Assembly: GCA_022925895.1 (NCBI GenBank)
Contig: JAKSYS010000568.1
Span: 1 to 41,577 of the forward strand
DNA: 41,577 nucleotides
DNA from: Fragilaria crotonensis
Lineage: Eukaryota; Bacillariophyta; Fragilariophyceae; Fragilariales; Fragilariaceae
Reading direction: 5' to 3'
In this document: piece after piece, positions 31,939 to 41,577 of the stretch
Position numbering within the stretch: position 1 is the stretch's first letter
Layout of the letters: each line of letters opens with the position of its first letter
Made by a program: the position numbers and the translations under genes
The notes under the pieces: model-generated
Seen by the model: only the letters and a program-made list of their open reading frames with translations
What the model was told of the DNA's origin: nothing
Databases searched by the model: none

Positions 31939-34900
31939 ATGGAAACGGTACGAACCGTGGCCGAATTTCCAACGAATGGTCGTGTGGATAACTGCAATGA
32001 TGATCATGGCGATGATGGAATTATCGAATTCCGATGTGATGTTTGCCGGATTGCTACATTCCCTACGTTCGAGGAAGCATTTGATCATGAACAGACATGT
32101 ACGAATAGTCCTCCTCCTATTCTTGTGGCACCGGTCCGCGCAAGCAGCGTCCGCGCAGGCGTCGCTTCGGTTCCCAAATCAGATCCGTTATTAGTACCAG
32201 TACCATTATCACATTCATCCACAAACGGTACAAAAAGTATGGATCAACCGATACTTCCAGAATCAACTGCAACTGCAAATGCGATACCTTCACCACCAAG
32301 TGCGTCGACTGTTTTATCAACAACAACAACAACAACGACGACGATTGACAGAAACAACAACAATGACGCAAGGCACAATACGATACGATTTGCTCCGAAA
32401 TGCGCCACCAAATCTTGTATAACATTCCTTACGACTAAAAAAGTCGATGTGACGAATGGTGGAGCGAGTATGAAACCTTCATCGACAGCAACAATGCATC
32501 AAACCAAGACACACACCAGTGATCCCGGGAAAGCCAATCGTTATCATCATGATGACGACGATATCACTGCAACGCCACCACCACCACCAACAACAAATTC
32601 TGATGCAGCACGTATGCCAACAGATGATTCCAATTCGAATACCGGTAGTTCGCTTCATGGAAACTCGAATGTTTGGAATGATAACTCGACGATCAATGCC
32701 CGACGCAAAAAAACACCGAAAAAGTCTACAACGGCTTCTCCTCCGACGATGAGCACCACCGATCCAGCGACGGCGGCGACGACGCTATCACCTACGAGTC
32801 CTTCCGGTAGCAATATCATGGTTTCGTTCAATGAAGCAGCAGCAGCAACACATTCCTCGTGTACTACGACCAAGGCTCGTGGAGGCTCCAATGCCAAAAA
32901 TCGCAAACCAAAAGCTGCGTCCCGTCCGTTGAAAGCGACCGCAACTCAAGCCCCTGTTGGCGCTCCAAAACACATCTTGTTGGCCACCCCGACGAATTCT
33001 CAGGGAAAGCTCGATACTGGAAACACGACCGTTGATGCAAGGAGTAGTCCCACGACAGTGAGCAATCGCAATGCCTTTGTCGGTCAACGAGTCTACGCCC
33101 AATTTCCTGGCAACAGCATGTATTATTGGGGAATAATTACCAAGGTATCAAGCACTTCACTTCCATCCGTCGAAACGCAGAACTCGATATCAAACGGTGT
33201 TGTCCCACTCATCACCTATCAGGTGTGGTTTGACGACGAAGACGTCGCGGAGGGAATATCGGGCAAGGACATGATAACCGAAGAAGAGTACCTGACGAAG
33301 TGGCTACTGACATACGATAACCAGCCGCCTCCTGCGCGCCCGCGTCATTTGATCGAATACAATTTGGATGACAATGGCAATATCATTGTCCCAACTACAT
33401 CCAGCAGTGAGGATGGCGGCAAAGGTACTCATGTCAGTCCAGTTGCGAAACCGAAAACGCCCGTCGATTTGTTTTTGGAGAAGTGTGGAAATTGTTTGTT
33501 GTGTGTAAGACCAGAATGCGGAAAGTGCATGACCTGTGTCCGTGCTGAGAAGAATCCATCCGAACCGCGAGGTGTTTGCTTCCGCAAGGTACGTTTGTTT
33601 GTCGTTTCAACTCGCGCGCGCGATGTGACTTTCTCCGACCGTTCGTGTCTCAATTTTGTTACCAACCACCCACAGATGTGCCTCGAAGTTGACGTGGAGG
33701 AAAAGGCACAACCAGCTGTTGGATTTCCCTACGGGTGGAGGTTCTACTTCCAATCGACCGATGCGTCATCGACCGTCGTCACACTTCCTATCGGACTCGT
33801 CCTGATCAGTCCGTCGGGAAAATCGTTTGACTCGCTGGATGCTGCATTCCGTCGACATCGCAAATCATTCGAGCGCAAAGTCAATTTAAAGACGGATTTT
33901 TTCAATCATATTGGAGAAGGTTGTGCAGATGAGAGCATCGAACAACGCAATGTTAAACGAAAGGTAGTACCACCCCAGACGAAGAAGCGTCGTAGAGTGT
34001 CGGACGGAAAGTTAAAGAGCGCATCATCACTCAAGAAGCGGACACTCTCCGCCACAAAAGAGGTCGGATCCCGAGTATTCTGCAAGTTCACGAATGGCGA
34101 ATATTATTGGGGTGAAATCTCCGACAGGAAAGAGGACGAGTCGGGAAACGTTACTTATGCAGTTCAATTTGACGACGGTGACTTTCTCGACAGTATTGCT
34201 GACACGTCGGACGACCACCCTGACGGCAATATCTACACAGAAGCTGGATTCTTCAAGAGCTCGAAAAAGTATCCTCCCAAAAGGCAATCCACGTCCGTTC
34301 CGCCGGCGTCCAAGCGCATGAAAGTGGTCCAGCCGCAGACGCTTCTTTTGCAAAACGACAAGAACGGTCAAGTCGGGTACACCCTCGCAGAACTGTATCG
34401 GAAGCGATGTAAGAAATGTAGTGCGTGCAAAAAGGAAGACTGTATGCGCTGCAATAGTTGTACCAACAATAGAAACGGTTTTGTCGAAGAGACCGAATGC
34501 TGCGTTTGGAAGGTAAGTTGCTTGGCGTCTTGGTCACATTTCATGGACAACGACCATCCTAATTCCTTCTCTTGCGCACTCCTTGGTCTTGAGTTACAGA
34601 TGTGCGGTTTTATTAACAAAGATTTGAAGAAACAGCCTGCACCAGGTTTCCCCCCAGGCTGGATGTTCGCATCGGGGACAGGACACATTTTAACGATCAC
34701 TGCACCATGCGGAGATGAATTCCATTCGTTCGAGCAGGCGTTGAATCGTTGTAGGGGCGAAATTCAGGATGCCAAAGCTGCCCAGGTTGAGTTTGAGACA
34801 CATGTTGGGGGCTCATTGCTGTGGAACGACGACGGGCATTTTCTCGTAGGAAAGGAATACTATCATGAATGGACAGATGCCGATGGCAGAAAAAAGGTGA

Positions 34901-36186
34901 TCTACGGAAGTATCACTGGATGTGAGCGCGACAAGCTGGATAAGGATTACCTATGGTTTACAGTGACTTATAATGACGAGTCCTTTGATGACATAGTCAA
35001 ATCAAAACCCTCTTATGAATTGGACTTCAAACCCATCAAAAGGATGTCCCTGGAGTGGGCTCTTGGTGGGTACTTGGCATACGCTTCCAAACATGGGTCA
35101 TCTCTCCTCAAGGATTCCGCTGTCTCTTCATCAGTTCGTAGATGGCTGACACCAGACATGCGCATAGAGGATGTGGTTCCAGGTCCTGGTGGCAAGGAAA
35201 TGCCACGACTGACATTGGTTTGGAATGGATTTCGTCTTGTTTTCTCAGTTCGACAGTCCACTATTCTCAATGCCGGGTTGGGGGTGTTTGTCCAATGCAC
35301 CTCTCTGGTTCCACTTCGCACCAGCTTGAAACTCAGGAAGGGCGAAATGTTGGATCTGGGGGTTTATGCCCCATTACGAAAGGAGGATTTGAAGGAAGAG
35401 TGCGTCTTTTTGGTGAAGAACTTCATCATGGGTTTGAAATGTGAGGAGTGGACGTTTGATGCAGGCCAAACTCCCGCATCACATCAATTGGACATAACGG
35501 ATGATTGGACTGGTGAGCTGCACGAAATTGCAGCACGGCGTATCCTGCCATACATGAACGAGTGTAAAGTGAAGGATAATCCCTCAGTGTACGCGGCGCA
35601 TGATCCAGAGGGTGTACTGCACTACATGCTGGATGCGAGGGTCAGTGATTTGACACTACCTGCGGATGGGTCCATGGTGGAGCTTTTCATCAACTATGGC
35701 CCCAAATACGAGCGTATAAGGATCCGGAGGAACTACTCTTTCCTCCCAGCTGCAGAACAACTGTCCCATGCAAAATCTGTACATCAGGAGAATGCGGAGT
35801 ACCTTGAGGAGATCTCTGGATATCAGGGACCTGAGGTCACCTGTTGTGTTGAGTTTGTTAGTAAGATTGTCAAAACTGGAGCACTGCCTGATGAATTCCT
35901 TCTGAATGCACTGTGTGTAGCAGTGGCCTTGCGCCATCGTGGGAAGATGTTATCGGATGAGATGGCTGATTCTTCTCCCTTTGCTATTGAATTTTCCGGA
36001 ATCATGGGTCAATTTGAGGTCGTGGTGCACGATTTACTACATCGAATGCTGAATGAAACATTTTTGGATCTTGAGGCTGCTGACGAGCATGGTATTCTAC
36101 TGTCTATGCTGGTGAATGCTGTACTTACGGATTTGCCCTCAGGCCATGCCGAAAGGGTAGTTTCCTGCTTCTGTTCTAGCAAATGA
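31939..36186 (+). CDS. Multidomain chromatin protein: zinc finger, Tudor-like/CXXC/MBD-like repeats, SET-like C-terminus
   Basis: The start is the ATG at 31939 in context ACCATGG. Exons are 31939-33588, 33676-34512 and 34600-36186, giving about 1357 residues. Order in spliced numbering: a C2HC finger (Cys33, Cys36, His50, Cys54); a long Ser/Thr-rich disordered region; Tudor-like 1 (about 381-450, YYWGIITK and VWFDDED); CXXC finger 1 (from 516, CGNCLLCVRPECGKCMTC); MBD-like 1 (about 566-620, GFPYGWRF, LISPSGKSFDS). Then come Tudor-like 2 (about 680), CXXC 2 (from 795, CKKCSACKKEDCMRCNSC), MBD-like 2 (about 845), Tudor-like 3 (about 912), and a SET-like region (about 1033-1210, NAGLGVF and ELFINYGPKYE). 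CXXC domains bind unmethylated CpG and MBD folds bind DNA; a nuclear DNA-reading role is inferred. No frameshift or stop interrupts it. Methyltransferase activity is doubtful because the NHxC motif is not visible. Confidence 0.82.
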   Translation: METVRTVAEFPTNGRVDNCNDDHGDDGIIEFRCDVCRIATFPTFEEAFDHEQTCTNSPPPILVAPVRASSVRAGVASVPKSDPLLVPVPLSHSSTNGTKSMDQPILPESTATANAIPSPPSASTVLSTTTTTTTTIDRNNNNDARHNTIRFAPKCATKSCITFLTTKKVDVTNGGASMKPSSTATMHQTKTHTSDPGKANRYHHDDDDITATPPPPPTTNSDAARMPTDDSNSNTGSSLHGNSNVWNDNSTINARRKKTPKKSTTASPPTMSTTDPATAATTLSPTSPSGSNIMVSFNEAAAATHSSCTTTKARGGSNAKNRKPKAASRPLKATATQAPVGAPKHILLATPTNSQGKLDTGNTTVDARSSPTTVSNRNAFVGQRVYAQFPGNSMYYWGIITKVSSTSLPSVETQNSISNGVVPLITYQVWFDDEDVAEGISGKDMITEEEYLTKWLLTYDNQPPPARPRHLIEYNLDDNGNIIVPTTSSSEDGGKGTHVSPVAKPKTPVDLFLEKCGNCLLCVRPECGKCMTCVRAEKNPSEPRGVCFRKVRLFVVSTRARDVTFSDRSCLNFVTNHPQMCLEVDVEEKAQPAVGFPYGWRFYFQSTDASSTVVTLPIGLVLISPSGKSFDSLDAAFRRHRKSFERKVNLKTDFFNHIGEGCADESIEQRNVKRKVVPPQTKKRRRVSDGKLKSASSLKKRTLSATKEVGSRVFCKFTNGEYYWGEISDRKEDESGNVTYAVQFDDGDFLDSIADTSDDHPDGNIYTEAGFFKSSKKYPPKRQSTSVPPASKRMKVVQPQTLLLQNDKNGQVGYTLAELYRKRCKKCSACKKEDCMRCNSCTNNRNGFVEETECCVWKVSCLASWSHFMDNDHPNSFSCALLGLELQMCGFINKDLKKQPAPGFPPGWMFASGTGHILTITAPCGDEFHSFEQALNRCRGEIQDAKAAQVEFETHVGGSLLWNDDGHFLVGKEYYHEWTDADGRKKVIYGSITGCERDKLDKDYLWFTVTYNDESFDDIVKSKPSYELDFKPIKRMSLEWALGGYLAYASKHGSSLLKDSAVSSSVRRWLTPDMRIEDVVPGPGGKEMPRLTLVWNGFRLVFSVRQSTILNAGLGVFVQCTSLVPLRTSLKLRKGEMLDLGVYAPLRKEDLKEECVFLVKNFIMGLKCEEWTFDAGQTPASHQLDITDDWTGELHEIAARRILPYMNECKVKDNPSVYAAHDPEGVLHYMLDARVSDLTLPADGSMVELFINYGPKYERIRIRRNYSFLPAAEQLSHAKSVHQENAEYLEEISGYQGPEVTCCVEFVSKIVKTGALPDEFLLNALCVAVALRHRGKMLSDEMADSSPFAIEFSGIMGQFEVVVHDLLHRMLNETFLDLEAADEHGILLSMLVNAVLTDLPSGHAERVVSCFCSSK
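33589..33675 (+). other. Intron 1 of the chromatin gene (87 nt, in frame, no stop)
   Basis: AAG|GTACGT...CACCCACAG|ATG, phase 0. It splits CXXC finger 1 between its last two cysteines (GVCFRK and MCLEV). Retained, it adds 29 residues with no homology to the finger. Confidence 0.85.
34513..34599 (+). other. Intron 2 of the chromatin gene (87 nt, in frame, no stop)
   Basis: AAG|GTAAGT...GAGTTACAG|ATG, phase 0. It splits CXXC finger 2 at the homologous place (CCVWK and MCGF). It has the same length as intron 1, though the sequences are not obviously alike. Confidence 0.87.
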
Positions 36187-37381
36187 AAAGGTGTCACAGT
36201 GATTTAACCAACAGTACGCCAGTACTATTGTATCAGGTTCCAGTCAAAAATGGCTTTGAGCCATTAAAACCACCATGCAGAACTAAAAAGTTCCCAATGA
36301 CAATCTGATGAAATGCAATTAACTTCAAGTGCCTCACGTGTTGATCATGCTTAATGTCACCACATGGTTGAATCATTTCTATACTGGACAAAGAATTCAT
36401 GAAGATGATGCTGCTTTTACAAGCGTCTTTCCGGTTTTAATGACTCTAAGCATTTTGATCATTTATATGTGTACCTGAATATTTGTCCATTGAGTTTTTT
36501 ACTCCATTCAGCAAAATTTGCCAATAGGTAATGTAATTCATCATGTGAAGTACTACATGGCACGGAACTATAGTTAAGCTGCCATCTATATTTCTTGCAA
36601 TCATTAGCAGAACCCTGGCTTCCAAAATGCCTGTTTTCCACAGCAAAGGAAAGTGGCTCCTCATTGCTGTATGTGTGGCAGCAATTAAAATGATATTGAG
36701 TACCTTCTTGTATAGAGGTCATGAAAATTACACCATTTTGAGGCTCCATTTTTTAAAGGGTTCAAAGCCATTTTTAACTGGTACTATGATACTAATGTGA
36801 GCAAGACTTCAGACAATCACTGTAGATGATGCTCTAATCCTACTATGATGTGGTACGTGCTACGGTAAAAAATAACTGTAGGAAGGTTTCACAAATAGTG
36901 TGTTCTGAGAAATTATAAGCTGCTGTTACTTCCGTGCCTTGATCATACAAAAGACAAACTTGTCAAACGTGTCATGTGACAAGTTAGAACCACACATTCC
37001 AGCTCTTCAGTCATGTACTTTAAAAAAAAGAGACCAGACAGCACAGTGCAGCGTGTTTCTCATTTTGATGGATGACCTCACAGTAGCACAGTACAATGAC
37101 CGCATTGTAGTCCTGTGCGGCATAGGTTTCAATTCACTACCACCTAAAAAGGGCTTTGAACCAATGATGTGGGAAATTTCTTTGCCTCTACAGAAAAAGA
37201 TTTGTTGTATGGCAAATCTCTTCATTTATATGTACCACAGCAAATCTTTAGTGGTCTTGAAGTGCAGTTGTACTTGACAGTCTGCTTATAACTCGCAGAA
37301 TTTTTACTCAGGTCAAAGTACGAAGCGCCTACAAGAATTTCTAGTACCTTTTCTACGGCCAAGAAGAGCACAACAAACAAC
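36187..37381. other. Downstream of the chromatin gene; inverted repeat and unrecognised ORF
   Basis: Contains an imperfect inverted repeat (36240-36262 and 36759-36781) and a related direct copy near 37143-37161. A minus-strand ORF from ATG 36749 to 36459 (96 codons, segments such as NGVIFMTSIQEGTQY and HDELHYLLANFAEW) lies between the arms and could be part of a small element. No family recognised. Confidence 0.3.
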
Positions 37382-37932
37382 ATGAAGGAGGGGGCCTCCG
37401 AGCCCTCTCACCTCCGTTCTCCTCCTGACTCACTCCTCATCAACAGCAAACAACAGTCAAGCAATAAGGCATTGAAGAAGAAGCAGAAGATCGAAAGAAA
37501 AATTCGAAGGTTTGATGACACCTTTTTGCAGCCATGGTCCGTGTCCTACATGCAAACCCAGTATTCTTTCTACGACGTGAAAAATTCCTCGATCTTGTTT
37601 CCTCCGTATGCTCGGATGATCCATGAACCTCAGTGCTTTTCCCGACGACAGATTTTACTCAACAGTGCAACTCCTACCGTGGACGTACAACCCCTACTGT
37701 TCCATTTACTACCGTGCAATCTATTCCTACCGTGAAAACTACTACAGTGAAAACTACTACCGTGAAAACTACTACCGTGCAACCCATTACCACGGTGAAA
37801 ACTGCAACAGTGCAATCTACAACTACTACCGGGATGCAATCCACAACTGTCATCGGACAGTCCGAGAGATACCTTGTGATTCCAAGTTTAGTTTTTCCCA
37901 TTACAGCCATCCGCCATACACTGGATGCCTGA
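37382..37932 (+). CDS. Small Lys-rich protein with Thr/Val repeat tail, probable one-base frameshift
   Basis: The start is the ATG at 37382 after an AC-rich leader (ACAAACAAC). Frame 2 gives a basic N-terminus (ALKKKQKIERKIRRF) and a Tyr/Ser-rich middle, ending at a stop near 37735. Within the tandem repeat the same pattern (TPTV, TTPTV, TTVQ, PTVKT) continues in frame 1 to 37932. A single missing base near 37686-37700 would join them into about 183 residues. The repeat is translated as TVKTT units. No signal peptide or known domain is visible. It may be a real small gene or only a minisatellite beside a chance ORF. Confidence 0.35.
37726..37785 (+). repeat. 15-bp minisatellite, four units plus degenerate flanks
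   Basis: Units CCTACCGTGAAAACT, ACTACAGTGAAAACT, ACTACCGTGAAAACT and ACTACCGTGCAACCC follow without gaps. More diverged units continue to about 37830 and also occur upstream from about 37670. The unit is a multiple of three, so it keeps two plus-strand frames and minus-strand frames open. Confidence 0.8.
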
Positions 37933-40169
37933 GAGAATAGATGTGGATGTGTCTTTCTTATGTCTCTTTGCTGAGGTCATAAGATAGCTTACAAATTACT
38001 CCTTGACAGTACCTGCACAGAGTACTGTTAAGTCGTGAGTCGATTCTTCTTGTCAGTGAGGATAGCGGCAGCACGTTAAACAATTTTAGATTGTTTTTGC
38101 TTATAACTCGCACTGTATTTCTGCGATGAGAGCCCTGACTTTTCCCCTCATTGAGTCAGGCATGCCATTGTAGACCATGTGCCAAATCAGAGTGAGTGCA
38201 TTGCAGAGAAAAGATGTACGTAGCTTTGGTACAAAAGCTGGCATAGCAGTAAAAAATTATTCAATGAAAAAATGTTGCAGCCATTATGACGTTTGTGACA
38301 AGTAAACTTTTTGATAGTTCGATCCCACTCTTCTTTAACCCCTTGTAAGTTACAATGGCCACTTTTGTTTGGTCAATCAGACCCAAAGGCCAATGAGACA
38401 AAAGATGTTTGTAATGAGCATTTATTGGCATGCCTACTATTAGGCATTGCAACTCCTGACATTGGCCATGGCTATATTGGATTAAATCAATTGCAAGTGT
38501 AGTGCACCTGGCTGCCCTTGCAGCAGAGGATTGACACTAGGTATTACTACAACTAATCACTACTAGCTAGTAGTAATAGCTTGCGACTTGATCAATTGTA
38601 AAAAGAGTGAGATGAATGGCTAGGAACACATCTGACTCTGCTAGGAGGGTCATTCTAAAGGTCATTGTAAGCCTGGGCTAAATCCTTTGTTGACGGTCAG
38701 GCCTATCTGGGTGTCCAAAGTCATGATATAACTCACTCAGTCAGTAATCTCCTTCCATACAGCAAGCGCGCACGCTCAGGGGGAGGACCACAATCATCCA
38801 TGATGAAGCACGTATGCGAATACCGAAGAACGGAATGCAATTCTCTTGGTAATGGCAATATTGCATTTGCACTACTCGACACATAGCGTGACAAGTGAGT
38901 TGGACAGAGTGGTGGGATGCGGTTAGTACAATACTAAGCCTTAGCACTTCTATACCCTTATGACCAGGGATTTGCGGCATTCCTTCTTAACCGTTGTCTG
39001 TGGTCTGTTCAGGAGTTACTGGAAACTTGAAAGAATTGATTCAACGTTATTTCATCGCATCTTGTAGGTCGTCTTCCGTACAGAATCCCATCAAGCTTGC
39101 CAGCCAGTCACACTCCAACGATTGTTCTGAGAGGCAAAATCCTTATAATACTTCCAGCAAACAACATTATGCAAATTTCTTTGGACGCAGAAGAAATGAG
39201 AATAAGGTTTAGGAGTGACACATGTAAAAATTCTGCCTTGGGTCGGAGTTCAACATGTACCAGACCGGACTTTTATGTGAACGACTTCTTCGATGACTTA
39301 AGTAGAAAACGACATCTAGTAAACAAGGTTGCTTCGCACGAATAAGATTTGGATGCAGGCTTCTTCTGGAGAAGAAGGTCCTTTCAACATTCTTTGTTCA
39401 TATGAAGGTTCCGTAAACCCCGCAAGCCAAGCTCACGAGCGCAAGTGTGACTTATTCGGCATGCTCAAGAATAGTATTTTGCCATTATTGATCATTAGTT
39501 TAAAATACATTTAACGGCAAAAGACGGTTATTCTCACTGCTTGAGAAGAATTTCCGCATGTCCCAGTAAGAGTGCAGATGAAGCTAAGGGATTAAAGTAG
39601 TAGAAGTTGTGAGTGGAATACATGTGATTTATTACCTCTGTTCCATTCCACTTGTGCAGGCAATTTTCTCTAAACGCTTGTTCTCATCAGGTGTCTTTTT
39701 AGTCATTTCTCTGTTAAATCCAGTATACTTTGTACTGTTGGTGAGGCCGGAGAATAGTATTTAGAAGGTTCTTGCGGTTTTTACATGTTCCACCACCCAT
39801 TTTTTCTTCTTAATATCAAGCCCGCATGCTCGCAGTACTTAAAGCATCGGATATACATAAAACATGATAATAACAGCCGTTTCTGTATCGCATCAAAGCA
39901 ATTGTTCCCCTTGCCAACTTTGAGCTCACCATGGTCCGTTGACGCACTGTGAATGCACCCGGCCGTGAGTACTCAACCCGCTCTGTTCTCAGGGAACAAC
40001 TACCCCAGTGGGGATATGGTCATCAGAATCAATGGGCGTGCGCTTCGTACCGAAAACTGTAGGATGTCATGATTTTTTCTTTCAAACAGTAAAATTGAAC
40101 ATAAGCTAAGACCGACACGCCTGGACTCCCCCATTATATGCATCATGAACAAAGAAGCAAAACAAGGAC
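37933..40169. other. Gene-poor stretch, little recognised
   Basis: Short ORFs in all frames without recognisable domains. A 15-bp box TGCTTATAACTCGCA at 38098-38112 also occurs at 37283-37297, so the two copies flank the small Thr-rich ORF. A minus-strand patch near 38240-38090 (segments LCNALTLIWHMVYNG, MRGKVRALIAEI) is coding-like but unidentified. Around 39990-40020 a C/G-rich CCCCAGTGGGG stretch could be the polypurine tract of the copia relic next to it. Confidence 0.3.
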
Positions 40170-41039
40170 TGCACAGGAATGCATTCGGATAGTAGAATGA
40201 TAAAAATTGACGTTTAATTGCATGCCATCCAAAGTGCACCATAATGACCCATCAAGGGGCGAAGAACATGTCAGATATGAAGCATGGTGCCGAACACTTA
40301 TGTGAGTGCGTCCGCCGGATTCATGATACCGGAAATGTGGTAAAGAATGATATTGCCATTGGCTTTCACTCTTGAATTGCAAAGTGTTGGATGTAAATAT
40401 GACAAGAGTGCAATGTTGGTCGACTCGGGTTGATCATCAAAATTGCAGCTTGATTGTCCTCGAATAGAACGTCAGCCCGAGTTGTTCGTTATCCAACATC
40501 ATGAGAAGGATGGACCGCAGATGCTTAGCTATCTTAGCTTAAACAGCAGCGGCAAACTCGGCTTCGGTTGAACTCATTGAGACAGTGGACTGCACTTTCA
40601 ACTTGTATGCAATCGGTCCACCGCAGAGCATGAACGCAAGACCGGTGATTAGTCGTTGAGTGCTGAGGTCCGTAGCATGGGCATCGTCAACATAACCGGT
40701 GAGGGAAGGAGGCAACTGGCTGCGGCTGAGAAATATCGGGCAGCAATGGGTCAGGGAGCTAGACGACGAAGTCTCCAATGGGTAATGCGTCGATAGGTGA
40801 AGGGCGCCAATAGATTTGTCCCCAATCCTTTGTCGATTGCCAGTACAGGCAATCTTGACAAGACGGTCGGAGAAATGTGCTATGAGCGGGATGGCAAAAT
40901 GGATATTAATGCAAGCGACAATGTAAACAAAGATCACACAACTGAGAACGCTGTGACACCCACAATTTACCGATGAAGGCGAGAAGAGCAATCTGATCTT
41001 GAGCTGGAGTAGGAAACTTTGCACACATCGATCCACCAA
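40170..41039 (-). pseudogene. Ty1/copia Pol remnant (RNase H and C-terminus)
   Basis: On the minus strand, from about 40710 to 40540, GYVDDAHATDLSTQR, then ITGLAFMLCGGPIAYKLK and VSMSSTEAEFAA match the RNase H domain of Ty1/copia polyproteins (family form SLSSTEAEY). An immediate stop follows. Homology then continues in other frames (DNQAAILMINPSRPT, then HIYIQHFAIQE, then HISGIMNPADALT) to about 40300, ending with a typical HxxGHY-like tail near 40240. The region above 40710 is in the position of the reverse transcriptase end but is too decayed to confirm. Stops and frame changes show a dead copy. No long terminal repeats were delimited. Confidence 0.75.
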
Positions 41040-41577
41040 CGTGAACTGACTGTGTTATTCCAACCAACCCAGCATCTAAGTCATGAGCTTAGCTACTAAT
41101 TGTTTAATTTTCCCCAAGCCCACCCCTGGACCTCCCAACGTCAGGGGAGTTGGAGCTGAATTTGATGTCAAGGAATTCCTCTGGACCAGGCCAAACATCT
41201 GCCTTCTACTACTAACTTACGACACCAGCACTAGGGCGACGCAACTACGTTTCCGAGCCCGACAGAAAACAAATTGGATAAACCAAACGGTAACAAGAGA
41301 GAAAACAGACTACCATAGTTTCGAAGTGGAGCAAAAAGTATTCATTTTTGAGCATATACCCTGAAAATACTGTATGTTCTATGCAATATATCATCAACGT
41401 GCGGTCACTCTCGCGTGAATTAATATAACGCAGATCTAATTTCGATCGCTGCCGCAGCGTTCAGATTAAAAACGCTCGACCCACACGGATAGACACTACC
41501 AGTACCGTATACCCAGTAGAGGCTAACCCCCGAATCCCGCTGTGTTGATCATTCTTCTTCGGCGCAAAATAGTGTTG
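41040..41577. other. Right edge, nothing recognised
   Basis: No domain, tRNA or repeat seen. A 93-codon plus-strand ORF (41083-41364) has no recognisable content and may be upstream copia sequence read on the wrong strand. Confidence 0.3.

Noticed and set aside
38090-38240. Minus-strand patch as a second copy of the chromatin protein C-terminus
   Set aside because: Only a faint resemblance (an FL-x-NAL pattern) to the real C-terminus; too weak to support homology.

Overview
The window looks like nuclear DNA of a diatom, probably a raphid pennate. The main evidence is a tandem pair of membrane-anchored guanylate cyclase/phosphodiesterase fusions, an architecture known from diatoms. Short GT-AG introns of 81 to 128 nt and a large Tudor/CXXC/MBD/SET-like chromatin protein also fit a eukaryotic alga. 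The species cannot be named from the sequence alone.

Layout. (1) 1-12028 is a nested pair of non-LTR retrotransposons. An older copy (element 1) enters from the left edge inside its reverse transcriptase. It is split by a nearly complete 8.8-kb second element (1435-10243) flanked by a perfect 15-bp target-site duplication, and resumes at 10244 with its RNase H domain. The two belong to related but distinct families and share 3'-end sequence boxes. (2) 12300-15760 is a graveyard: a decayed UPF1/IGHMBP2-like helicase fragment, an internally deleted copy of the neighbouring phosphodiesterase gene, and unrecognised sequence. (3) 15761-25554 holds two minus-strand guanylate cyclase/phosphodiesterase genes in tandem. 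Both have an N-terminal membrane segment, an extracellular sensor-like region, a second membrane segment, a class III cyclase domain and a PDEase_I domain. Each would make and break a cyclic nucleotide in one polypeptide. Each carries two single-base frameshifts, so both may be decaying or mis-sequenced. (4) 26773-30041 is a DDE transposon with perfect 27-bp terminal repeats and a spliced but multiply frameshifted transposase. (5) 31939-36186 is an intact gene for a chromatin protein with a zinc finger, repeated Tudor-like/CXXC/MBD-like modules, a third Tudor-like module and a SET-like C-terminus. Its two introns are each 87 nt, in frame and free of stops. (6) 36187-41577 is gene-poor: an inverted repeat, a small Thr-rich ORF with a 15-bp minisatellite, and a minus-strand Ty1/copia remnant.

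Frameshifts cluster in the duplicated or mobile genes. They are absent from the 4.2-kb chromatin gene and from the 5.7-kb retrotransposon ORF2. That argues for real decay or paralogue mis-assembly rather than uniform sequencing error. The most interesting features are the chromatin protein with its twin finger-splitting introns, the cyclase/phosphodiesterase pair with no shared intron positions and a changed purine-binding residue, and the retrotransposon with an ATGA-coupled ORF pair and a conserved 3' end.
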